Made by a program: the position numbers and the translations under genes. Positions 1-6,310 of a stretch of DNA of 8,785 nt are shown in pieces (the stretch's first letter is position 1; each line of letters opens with the position of its first letter). Below the pieces are notes generated by a model. That model was not told the origin of the DNA. It saw only the letters and a program-made list of their open reading frames with translations, and ran no database searches. The stretch is from Bacillota bacterium (GTDB lineage Bacteria; Bacillota; Clostridia; Acetivibrionales; DTU013): contig JAEYON010000122.1 in NCBI GenBank assembly GCA_023411645.1, positions 1-8,785 of the forward strand. Reading direction: 5' to 3'.

Positions 1-105
1 TTCGCAGTATATAAATCCGCGTTGCGCATCCTGCACCTTCACGCCCATACTTTTCAAAGCTTTCAGATGCAGGTCAATAGGCCTTGGGCCTATTTCGCAC
101 CCACC
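1..105 (-). pseudogene. murA: MurA (UDP-GlcNAc enolpyruvyl transferase) fragment, 5'-truncated, runs off left edge
   Basis: Minus-strand translation from 105 to 1 reads GGCEIGPRPIDLHLKAL and continues with KSMGVKVQDAQRGFIYCE. This matches the MurA segment around the active-site cysteine (family pattern PGGCxIGxRPIDLH, Cys115 region in E. coli numbering). MurA makes UDP-GlcNAc-enolpyruvate, the first committed peptidoglycan precursor. The resemblance starts abruptly at the GG. Upstream codons (168-106) translate to a low-complexity, non-MurA stretch that begins after a TAA stop at 169-171 and contains no ATG, GTG or TTG start. About 112 N-terminal residues, including the conserved catalytic Lys/Asn near residue 22, are therefore missing here. 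The C-terminal part may continue beyond the window. I call it a broken gene. A split across an insertion or a rearrangement remains possible. The identification rests on 35 codons and the classification on the missing start. Confidence 0.65.
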
Positions 106-136
106 CGAGTGCGTAACACAATTGTCATTTTTATTA

Positions 137-288
137 GAGGCGGAAGCATTAGTTGCCTCGTTGCCTCGTTATAACAACCTAATTCCAAATTTATTTTTTC
201 GTTTGTAGAAAAAATAAATCTCACTAGCGGAGTTTCAACGAGGCAGATGCATTTGTTGCCTCGTTATAATGCATTTGTTGCCTCGTTA
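137..288. repeat. Cluster of GTTGCCTCGTT direct and inverted repeats
   Basis: The 11-mer GTTGCCTCGTT occurs four times on the plus strand (152-162, 160-170 overlapping, 255-265, 277-287). An inverted partial copy AACGAGGCA lies at 237-245. The last two copies sit in a 22-bp tandem period: the 20-mer at 247-266 is repeated exactly at 269-288. Copy 237-245 can pair with 257-265 as a 9-bp stem with an 11-nt loop. A diverged version, GAGGC (137-141) with GCCTC (155-159), gives a smaller stem with a similar loop (GCATT-like). The block fills most of the gap between tadC and the murA fragment. It resembles a small palindromic intergenic repeat element, but no family is recognised. No U-rich tail follows the stems, so they are poor terminator candidates. 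Confidence 0.7.
189..219. repeat. Perfect 12-bp A+T-rich inverted repeat
   Basis: ATTTATTTTTTC at 189-200 is exactly complementary to GAAAAAATAAAT at 208-219, with a 7-nt loop (GTTTGTA). It lies in the middle of the GTTGCCTCGTT repeat cluster and may be its central part. It has no GC-rich stem or separate U tail, so it is not a standard intrinsic terminator. Confidence 0.65.
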
Positions 289-343
289 CATTATTCTATC
301 ACTGAAAAAAAGATGGTTCAACCTATTTATACGACAGATGCAC

Positions 344-1264
344 TCACATCCCGGTGAATTGCTCGATCAGCTGCAGTACCACAGGTCCGAGTAAAACTAT
401 GAACAGTGTAGGAAATATGAATACAACCATTGGAATAAGCATTTTTACAGGCACCTTCATTGCTCTTTCTCTGGCCCGCTGCCTGCGTTTTTCTCGAATC
501 TGCTGCGCCTGGATCCTCAGTACGTTAGCGATAGCCACGCCAAACTGATCCGCCTGTACGACAGCCCCGATAAATGCTGTAAAATCCTGTATATCAACCC
601 TTTGGGCCAAATCTCTTAGAGCTTCCCGTTTTTGTTTGCCAACTTTTATTTCCTGAAGAACCTTATCAAACTCAGAAGCCAGTGGTCCCGGCTTTTTTTC
701 CACTACCTTCATCAGAGCGCCGTCAAACCCCAGGCCTGCCTCTACACTGACCGTAAGAAGATCAATTACATCAGCAAGTGAGTTCAGCATTACCTTTTGC
801 CTTGATTTCAGGATCTTCCCCAGAACAAAACCTGGTAAAACAAATCCCATTACTATTTCTGCCAGAATCAGCATGATCATAGTTCCGGCAGGCATTCCCG
901 CTTTTCTTAAGGCAAGCAGGGTGAGGACCGGCAGACCGACAACCAACATAGCCTCTATGTTTATCCAATCCTTGACCACCATATTTCCGGGATTTCCAGC
1001 CTTGACGATCTTGCTCTCTAGAGAAGATACTAGCTGTCCCGGTGTAATCCTCATCATAAGCTTTGACATATTATCAAGCATCGGCTGCAATACTCTGGAA
1101 AAAAGCGGTTGGTTTAGTTCACTGTTCTCACCTCCGGCTTTTGATTTGCTGATACTGCGAAGTCTTGAGGTTACAGACAGTTTATCCCTCATCATATGGG
1201 ACATTAATCCGTATAAGAATAAAAAACAAGAAATGAACGCCAATATTATAATTATGGCTGGCAT
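344..1264 (-). CDS. tadC: TadC, Tad pilus inner-membrane platform protein
   Basis: This 306-residue protein is a type II secretion F (GspF-like) platform protein. With TadB it forms the membrane platform on which the TadA ATPase drives Flp pilus polymerisation. Hydrophobic segments lie near residues 3-21, 103-119, 128-149 and 275-298. A cytoplasmic helical T2SSF domain spans about 160-275, including LADVIDLLTVSVEAGLGFDG (163-182) and the typical basic stretch REKRRQRARERAMK before the last membrane segment. ATG 1264 is preceded by AGGAGGTG, which overlaps the TAG stop of tadB; the genes are 11 bp apart, so translation is probably coupled. It is the last gene of the operon. TadC rather than a second TadB is assigned from its position after TadB and from its sequence type. 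Confidence 0.9.
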   Translation of the reverse strand: MPAIIIILAFISCFLFLYGLMSHMMRDKLSVTSRLRSISKSKAGGENSELNQPLFSRVLQPMLDNMSKLMMRITPGQLVSSLESKIVKAGNPGNMVVKDWINIEAMLVVGLPVLTLLALRKAGMPAGTMIMLILAEIVMGFVLPGFVLGKILKSRQKVMLNSLADVIDLLTVSVEAGLGFDGALMKVVEKKPGPLASEFDKVLQEIKVGKQKREALRDLAQRVDIQDFTAFIGAVVQADQFGVAIANVLRIQAQQIREKRRQRARERAMKVPVKMLIPMVVFIFPTLFIVLLGPVVLQLIEQFTGM

Positions 1265-1275
1265 GTCTACACCTC

Positions 1276-2250
1276 CTACATTTCAATTCTGACAACTTTC
1301 CGGATCAGGATGATTCCAGTCAGCTCCATCACAACAGCAACAGCTATCATTGCCTGCCCCAGAGGTCTTGTAAACAGCATACTCATCTGCGTCGGATTGA
1401 TCAGATAGATCACAAAGCACAAAATAACAGGCAGCAGCGATATCACGATGCCAGATATTTTACCCTGCGCCGTGATTGTCTTTAGTTCTCCCTTGATCCT
1501 TACTCTGTCTCTTATGGTTTCTGTGATGTTATCGAGCACCTCTGACAGATTTCCTCCCACCTGTCTTTGTATCAGAACAGCAGTGATAACCAGTTCAAGA
1601 TCCTCGCTGGAAACTCTCGCAATCATATTTTCAAATGCCTTCTCTGTATTCTGTCCCAAATTTACTTCTTTTTTGAAAACGGCGAATTCCTCGGCAATAG
1701 GCCCATTCATTTCTTCAGCTACCATATCGATAGCCTGAAAAAAGCTGTAACCAGTTTTCAATGAATTAGACATCATTGAAAGGGCATCGGCCAGTTGCTC
1801 ATTGAGAAGCCGGGCTCTTTTTTTAATTTTGCTTTTCACAACCAGCGACGGAAGGATCCACCCGATGATCCCCGCTAAAAAGGCCAGCGGCCACTGTCCG
1901 ACTCCCCGGACTAACAAAATAAAAGCAGTAAAAAAACAAAATAGGATCAGATTGAGCATTATAAACTCTTCAGCCTTCAGAAGCAAATGGGCTTTTGTCA
2001 GGCTTACCTGTACCTTCTTTTTATATCCGCTAAGAAATTTAATTTTACCGATTCCCTTGAAAAATTCACTTCTGATATCAAGGCCGCTTTCCTTCTTCTT
2101 TTCTCTCTTTTTGTCGTCACGGATTTCTTCAACATTTGTATACCTCCGCAACCTGGACATGTAGTCATCCTTTGCCAGAAGCGGCTTGAGAAGCTGATAT
2201 GAAAGCAGTAAAACTGATATGAAGCTTAGTATTGCCAATAGTCCCGCCAA
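1276..2250 (-). CDS. tadB: TadB, Tad pilus inner-membrane platform protein
   Basis: This 324-residue GspF-like platform protein is the partner of TadC. Predicted membrane segments lie near residues 3-21, 98-114, 119-139, 266-285 and 298-317. The T2SSF domain spans about 156-281, with LADALSMMSNSLKTGYSFFQ (153-172) and the motif RQVGGNLSEVLDNI (229-242) typical of this family. A charged linker rich in Lys and Glu occupies about 41-60. The start is a TTG at 2250: a strong AAGGAGG lies 7 nt upstream and no ATG is better placed. A 150-bp gap separates it from tadA, unlike the 10-40 bp spacing elsewhere in the operon. That gap holds a possible internal promoter and an inverted repeat, so tadB-tadC may be partly independently expressed. 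Confidence 0.92.
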   Translation of the reverse strand: MAGLLAILSFISVLLLSYQLLKPLLAKDDYMSRLRRYTNVEEIRDDKKREKKKESGLDIRSEFFKGIGKIKFLSGYKKKVQVSLTKAHLLLKAEEFIMLNLILFCFFTAFILLVRGVGQWPLAFLAGIIGWILPSLVVKSKIKKRARLLNEQLADALSMMSNSLKTGYSFFQAIDMVAEEMNGPIAEEFAVFKKEVNLGQNTEKAFENMIARVSSEDLELVITAVLIQRQVGGNLSEVLDNITETIRDRVRIKGELKTITAQGKISGIVISLLPVILCFVIYLINPTQMSMLFTRPLGQAMIAVAVVMELTGIILIRKVVRIEM

Positions 2251-2288
2251 GTCCGTCCCTCCTTAATTGAGCAAACAGTCAATTTATA

Positions 2289-2336
2289 TGTTGCAATAAA
2301 TATTTAATAAAGATGAATGAATTAATTATTGCAACA
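2289..2336. repeat. 11-bp inverted repeat between tadA and tadB
   Basis: TGTTGCAATAA (2289-2299) and TTATTGCAACA (2326-2336) are exact reverse complements separated by 26 A+T-rich bases. Inner TTAAT/ATTAA pairing could shorten the loop. On the minus-strand transcript the hairpin is followed by AUAUAAAUUGACUG, not a U tract, so it is not a clear intrinsic terminator. It lies about 40 nt before the tadB ribosome binding site, inside the leader that would be made from the candidate promoter at 2376-2404. It could be an operator, an mRNA-stabilising or processing hairpin, or a weak attenuator. Confidence 0.6.
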
Positions 2337-2375
2337 GAGCTTTTCGTAATATAAGTGAAAAAATCTTGTGTCTTA

Positions 2376-2404
2376 ATTATTTTTTCATTATATATAGCTG
2401 TCAA
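2376..2404 (-). promoter_or_regulatory. Candidate sigma-A type promoter for tadB-tadC
   Basis: On the minus strand TTGACA (2404-2399) is a perfect -35 hexamer. It is followed after exactly 17 nt by AATAAT (2381-2376), five of six matches to TATAAT. The -35 overlaps the TGA stop codon of tadA. Transcription would start near 2369 and give a leader of about 120 nt before the TTG start of tadB. The A+T-rich setting raises the chance of a random match. Confidence 0.5.
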
Positions 2405-3765
2405 TGCATGAATATATTTGAAGAAATTGTAATTCCGGATTCTTCCAGCTTCTCCGCAAATTTCGGCTTAATACCGGTAGGTACAATCGAACCAATAATG
2501 CGCCCCTTTTCATCACGTCCCTGCTGTTTGAATACAAATATGTCCTGCATAGTTATAACATCACCTTCCATACCAGTGATTTCGGTAATATGGGTGATCC
2601 TCCTGCTGCCGTCCTTTAGCCTTGATTGCTGGACAATAATGTCCACCGCAGAGGCTATTTGTTCTCTGATTGCCTTGACGGGCAACTCCATCCCCGCCAT
2701 CAGCACCATGGTTTCCAATCTGGAAAGCATATCTCTGGGTGAATTAGCGTGGCCGGTAGTTAATGAGCCATCATGGCCGGTGTTCATTGCCTGCAGCATA
2801 TCCAGCGCCTCACCGCTTCGGACCTCTCCGACAACAATCCTGTCCGGTCTCATCCTAAGAGAGTTTCTCACAAGATCCCGTATAGTGATAGCACCCTTAC
2901 CTTCAATGTTCGGCGGTCTTGTTTCCAGCCGGATCACATGCTCCTGAGCCATCTGCAACTCTGCTGCATCTTCTATGGTAACAATCCTCTCATCCTCCGG
3001 TATGAAGGAAGAGATAACATTCAGGGTGGTTGTTTTTCCGCTGCCTGTACCACCGGACACTACAATATTCAGTCTGGCCTCTACGCAAGCCTTCAACAAC
3101 ATGGCCACTTCCGGCGAAAAAGTTCCGAAATTTATCAAATCCCTCACTGTAAAGGGTCTTTCCGAAAACTTTCGGATCGTGATTGTCGGGCCATTCAGCG
3201 CAAGCGGAGGGATGATAACATTGACACGAGAGCCGTTTGGCAGTCTTGCATCAACCATCGGGGAGCTTTCATCGATACGCCTTCCAATAGGAGCAACTAT
3301 TTTTTCGATAACACGCATTATATGCTGTTCATCCTTAAAGGCCACATCACTAAGAAGCAATTTCCCATTCTTCTCAATATAAACCTTGTCAGTTCCGTTA
3401 ACCATTATCTCCGAAACGGAGGGATCCCGAATAAGCTGATTGATTGGCCCAAAGCCTATTGTCTCGTCAATTATCTCTGAGAGCAGCTTTTGCTTCTCCA
3501 GCTTAGTTATAAAGGTGCTTTCATCCTCTAAAAACCGTTCTACGATTTCGGAAATTTCCTTCTCCAGACTATCGTCCTGCTCATCACCTTCGGCTTCCTT
3601 AAACGCGACGGTATTGATCTCTTCTATGATCTTCTCATGAATCTTCTCTTTCAGCCCTTCAAAAGGATCTGTTTTGGGCGCAGCAGGCTTACGAACCTTC
3701 TGCCGGTCGTTTATATCGATTCTCTCTATGTTTTTTTCCTTTTGCATCCTCTCAAGCAGCGACAT
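2401..3765 (-). CDS. tadA: TadA/CpaF, Tad pilus assembly motor ATPase
   Basis: This 454-residue secretion ATPase of the VirB11/PulE (GspE) superfamily is the cytoplasmic hexameric motor that powers Flp pilus extension (and, in some Tad systems, retraction). A charged helical N-terminal region occupies about 1-100. The N-terminal ATPase-associated domain, about 100-225, includes IGFGPINQLIRDPSVSEIMV. The nucleotide-binding core has Walker A GGTGSGKT at 238-245, an Asp-box-like IVTIEDAAEL at 261-270, Walker B RIVVGEVRSGEA at 309-320 with Glu314, and the His box TGHDGSLTTGHANSP at 329-343. All catalytic motifs look intact and the length is normal. ATG 3765 is preceded by GAGGTGA. It lies 26 bp after cpaE. 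The CpaF type, rather than PilB, is indicated by the lack of a zinc-binding tetracysteine and by the Tad neighbours. Confidence 0.95.
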   Translation of the reverse strand: MSLLERMQKEKNIERIDINDRQKVRKPAAPKTDPFEGLKEKIHEKIIEEINTVAFKEAEGDEQDDSLEKEISEIVERFLEDESTFITKLEKQKLLSEIIDETIGFGPINQLIRDPSVSEIMVNGTDKVYIEKNGKLLLSDVAFKDEQHIMRVIEKIVAPIGRRIDESSPMVDARLPNGSRVNVIIPPLALNGPTITIRKFSERPFTVRDLINFGTFSPEVAMLLKACVEARLNIVVSGGTGSGKTTTLNVISSFIPEDERIVTIEDAAELQMAQEHVIRLETRPPNIEGKGAITIRDLVRNSLRMRPDRIVVGEVRSGEALDMLQAMNTGHDGSLTTGHANSPRDMLSRLETMVLMAGMELPVKAIREQIASAVDIIVQQSRLKDGSRRITHITEITGMEGDVITMQDIFVFKQQGRDEKGRIIGSIVPTGIKPKFAEKLEESGITISSNIFMH

Positions 3766-3791
3766 TTGCTTTCACCTCATATAAACCTTCA

Positions 3792-4988
3792 TCAGCCAAA
3801 CAATTTCTTCAGCGCAGGTATCTCTTTTGTTTCTCCGTCCATTTCCTTTATAAGCGATTTCCCTATTTCCATAACTGCCTTGGCAACCTTTGTTTCCGTT
3901 CTTGTCATCACAAAGGGAAAACCTTTATTCGCCGAGGTAACTACCGTCTGATTGTCCTCCGGAATATAGGACCAGATCGACTGATGCAGCGTATTCTCAA
4001 AATCCTTGTATTTAATGCCATACTGCTCCGAAGCCTTATTGAGCACTATGTGAATTTTTTCGGCCGGGTAATGCAGTGTTTCCATGACATCCAGCCCTGC
4101 CTTAATATTTTTTATAGTCGGCAGATCCAACGTCGAAACAAGAAGGATCCGGTCCGACATGTCGAGGGCTGTGAGAACGGATTCATGGAAGCTGGCCGAG
4201 CTGTCTATAATAATATAATGAAAGGATTCTCTGAGTGTATTGATAATCTTCTCCACATGATTCCCTGTTATGTACTCCGCATATTCAGGCTTCACAGGAG
4301 CGGGAAGCACCTTAACACCAGAAAAATGAGTAACAAGATACTCTTCCATCAAATTTTTATCAAGCAGTGCAAATTCCTTTACCAGGTCACTGATTGTGTT
4401 TTTTGCCGAAACATTCAACATAATTGCCACGTCGCCAAACTGCAGGTCCAGATCGACAAGAGCAACCCTCTTTTTTGTCGAACGTGCCAGTGTTACAGCC
4501 AGATTGGAGGCAATTGTTGTTTTCCCCACCCCGCCCTTTGTGCTGAATACAGTGAAAACTCTTGATTTCAACTCCTCCTGGGCTTTGGGAGCAGCTACGC
4601 TTTCTCTGCGTTTTGATTCCAGATGATAGGTCTTGACAATGGTCTCTGTGAGCTCATCTACATTGAATGGCTTGCAAAGAAAGTCCCGTGCACCGGCTGT
4701 CATCGCTTTTCTTACATATTCCGTCTCCCCCTGTACCGACATGATTATGACCGTCGTCTCAGGCACGCTCATCGTAATTTCTTCTGTAGCCTTTATTCCG
4801 TCGATTACCGGCATGTTGATATCCATCAGAACGACATCAGGCTTTGATTCCTTAACGATAAAGATCGCTTCTTCGCCATTTTCGGCTTCACCTATGACTT
4901 CAAACCGTTTATCAAATGAAAGAATCTGTCTGAGGTTATTTCTTGTCTCATACGAATCATCAACTATAACAAGTTTTATTTTCCCCAT
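3792..4988 (-). CDS. cpaE: CpaE/TadZ, receiver-MinD/ParA-like ATPase of the Tad pilus
   Basis: This 398-residue pilus-positioning protein is the TadZ/CpaE equivalent. Residues 1-120 form a receiver domain with a complete phosphorylation site: Asp10, Asp11, Asp56 (in LMDINMP), Ser84 and Lys106. A short linker rich in Glu, Ala and Lys (about 122-142) leads to a MinD/ParA-type ATPase with the deviant Walker A KGGVGKTT at 151-158, a switch segment VDLDLQFGD at 178-186 and a Walker B-like YIIIDSS further on. The C-terminus IPALKKLFG resembles the amphipathic membrane-targeting tail of MinD. Members of this family localise the Tad machine in the cell; many have degenerate receivers, whereas this one looks phosphorylatable. 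ATG 4988 follows AAGGAG with 7-nt spacing. It sits between cpaB and tadA, as is usual in Tad loci. Confidence 0.92.
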   Translation of the reverse strand: MGKIKLVIVDDSYETRNNLRQILSFDKRFEVIGEAENGEEAIFIVKESKPDVVLMDINMPVIDGIKATEEITMSVPETTVIIMSVQGETEYVRKAMTAGARDFLCKPFNVDELTETIVKTYHLESKRRESVAAPKAQEELKSRVFTVFSTKGGVGKTTIASNLAVTLARSTKKRVALVDLDLQFGDVAIMLNVSAKNTISDLVKEFALLDKNLMEEYLVTHFSGVKVLPAPVKPEYAEYITGNHVEKIINTLRESFHYIIIDSSASFHESVLTALDMSDRILLVSTLDLPTIKNIKAGLDVMETLHYPAEKIHIVLNKASEQYGIKYKDFENTLHQSIWSYIPEDNQTVVTSANKGFPFVMTRTETKVAKAVMEIGKSLIKEMDGETKEIPALKKLFG

Positions 4989-5028
4989 CGTTTTTCTCCT
5001 TATATCTGTTTTTTGTCTTTATATTGAT

Positions 5029-5802
5029 TTACTGACTCTGCACATCCTGATCGGAAGCGCTTGTTATAACGCCCTTTGACCCCGTCATATCTGCTCGAAT
5101 AATTCCGTTTGTTTCACTTTGAGATTGATCGTCGACAGGTCGTAAAGCCAATTTCAAGGCTGCAAATTCGGAAGCATAGACGAATTTTTCCATATCATCC
5201 TTGCTAACGGCCAGTGTCACAGTTGAAGGCACTTCGGATAGTTTGTCGGCAGAAAGTGTCATTTCCTGTCCCAGAGCAAGCACCTGTACATTCTGCAGGA
5301 TGACCTTTGATATTCTGGGGTATGTTTTTGTCAGTTCGCCCATTTCCTCGTTCTCTTTATCAAAGCTTGCTATGACATCCACATAGTCACCGGGTCTCAA
5401 CAGGTACGCGATACTTGCCTGTTCACTGATATTCATGCTAATAGCGCGCTTGCCTTCGGGAATGTAATAGGAAAGGGTCATGTTATCCTCACCCGCCAGC
5501 CTCTGCGGCAAAAATGGTTCTCCTGCAATAATACTTTCCTTTGTATACTTGCCGACGATGTCCTTTTGATCTGATAACGCACTTGTATTTAAAAGCTCTT
5601 CAGCAATTTTTACCTGTTTTATATGTTCCAAAGTGATCTCTGTACGCGCAGGTATGTTTCCTGCCGCCACAAAGGCCGTCGCGTATTTTATCTCAGGCGC
5701 AGCCTCGGTTTTGTCAGCGGAAATATAAAAATAGATGAGCGCTGCGGTGATGAGGGATAATACCAGCGCTATAATAATTATTTTTGTATTTGCCTTCTCC
5801 AT
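5029..5802 (-). CDS. cpaB: CpaB/RcpC, SAF-domain Tad pilus assembly protein
   Basis: This 257-residue membrane-anchored extracytoplasmic protein is needed for Flp pilus assembly. One N-terminal membrane segment (about 8-27) is followed by an SAF domain (about 40-105, VAAGNIPARTEITLEHIKQV) and an RcpC/CpaB domain (about 110-222) with ISMNISEQASIAYLLRPGDY (121-140), a strongly conserved signature. The tail after about 224 is rich in Ser, Asp and Gln. In diderms RcpC works with a secretin; no secretin is present here, so its role in this cell would be within the wall or at the membrane. I start it at ATG 5802: GAGGAGG lies just upstream and overlaps the TGA of tadE, and this gives a 10-bp gap. 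An upstream in-frame ATG (5850) would overlap tadE and add 16 residues without an obvious ribosome binding site. Confidence 0.92.
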   Translation of the reverse strand: MEKANTKIIIIALVLSLITAALIYFYISADKTEAAPEIKYATAFVAAGNIPARTEITLEHIKQVKIAEELLNTSALSDQKDIVGKYTKESIIAGEPFLPQRLAGEDNMTLSYYIPEGKRAISMNISEQASIAYLLRPGDYVDVIASFDKENEEMGELTKTYPRISKVILQNVQVLALGQEMTLSADKLSEVPSTVTLAVSKDDMEKFVYASEFAALKLALRPVDDQSQSETNGIIRADMTGSKGVITSASDQDVQSQ

Positions 5803-5812
5803 GGGTTCCTCC

Positions 5813-6208
5813 TCATTCGCAACGCATAGTCGTATCGGTTTCAAGATCAAACGAACCGGGAATTATAGCTGCAATGATTGGTGTAATCATACTGTGCTGA
5901 TATTTCACAGCGACTTTCACTGTAGTCCCAGCCCTCCTGTCCGTCAATCTATCCGGTGTTATGGTAATGCTAAGCTTTGTTTCATCCAGTATAGACGCGA
6001 CATTCTTTACTGTGTTACTGATCTGTTCATTCGTTTTCCCCACCGATGCTCCTCTTGCTCCCTCGCGGGATGCATTGCTTACGATAAGGTAATGGTTAAA
6101 CAGCAGCCCAAAATCTATGATGGCTGTCAAAAGCAGGAGTATCACCGGAAGCACCAGTGCCGTTTCCACCAATGACTGTCCTTTTCTTTTTTTTATCAAC
6201 TTTTGCAT
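5813..6208 (-). CDS. tadE: TadE-like minor pilin / pseudopilin
   Basis: This 131-residue TadE-family protein has a basic N-terminus MQKLIKKRKG followed by QSLVETALVLPVILLLLTAI. A prepilin peptidase would cut after Gly10, leaving Glu at +5 of a hydrophobic helix (about 14-36). The family signature NHYLIVSNASREGARGASVG follows at 38-57. The rest is a small extracytoplasmic domain ending in ...RCE. TadE proteins are minor pilins or pseudopilins needed for adherence in other Tad systems. The start is set at ATG 6208 because AGAGGTGA sits at about 6225-6218 with normal spacing; an in-frame GTG at 6220 lies inside that ribosome binding site and cannot be the start, while GTG 6211 is a weaker alternative. 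No TadF or TadG gene is visible in the window. Confidence 0.88.
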   Translation of the reverse strand: MQKLIKKRKGQSLVETALVLPVILLLLTAIIDFGLLFNHYLIVSNASREGARGASVGKTNEQISNTVKNVASILDETKLSITITPDRLTDRRAGTTVKVAVKYQHSMITPIIAAIIPGSFDLETDTTMRCE

Positions 6209-6243
6209 CACATGGATCACCTCTTTACCTGCTGGACTTTTCT

Positions 6244-6278
6244 AAAAAATTGCCCTACCTGTATCCAGATAGGGCAAT
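6244..6278 (-). terminator. Intrinsic terminator/attenuator between flp and tadE
   Basis: The minus-strand transcript reads ATTGCCCTA (6278-6270), a 12-nt interior that allows a further CTG/CAG pairing, then TAGGGCAAT (6257-6249) and a run of U (6249-6244). A 9-bp stem plus a U tract is a good rho-independent terminator. It lies inside the operon between the major pilin and the rest of the assembly genes. Partial read-through would give abundant flp mRNA and less mRNA for the machinery. Confidence 0.8.
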
Positions 6279-6310
6279 CTATTGTCTTTTGTCGTATTAT
6301 GTCCTCACAC

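Noticed and set aside
76..94. Hairpin AATAGGCC/GGCCTATT with 3-nt loop
   Set aside because: It lies in the MurA-coding stretch (E-I-G-P-R-P-I) and is explained by codon sequence; no U tail.
137..288. CRISPR array
   Set aside because: The repeats are 11-20 bp, partly overlapping and in both orientations, with no regular unique spacers.
305..323. Possible tadC terminator: GGTTGAACC followed by seven U on the minus strand
   Set aside because: The palindrome leaves only a 3-bp stem with a 3-nt loop, too weak for an intrinsic terminator; the U tract alone is not enough. The real end of the operon transcript is unknown.
2366..3480. Long plus-strand open frames opposite tadA (also opposite tadC, cpaE and degS)
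   Set aside because: They are antisense shadows with no ribosome binding sites or recognisable domains, while the minus-strand proteins are complete and conserved.
5803..5850. Longer CpaB starting at ATG 5850
   Set aside because: It would overlap tadE by 38 bp, has no good ribosome binding site, and adds residues before the natural signal-anchor start; GAGGAGG points to ATG 5802.
6209..6220. GTG at 6220 as the tadE start
   Set aside because: The GTG is inside the AGAGGTGA ribosome binding site that serves the downstream in-frame ATG at 6208.
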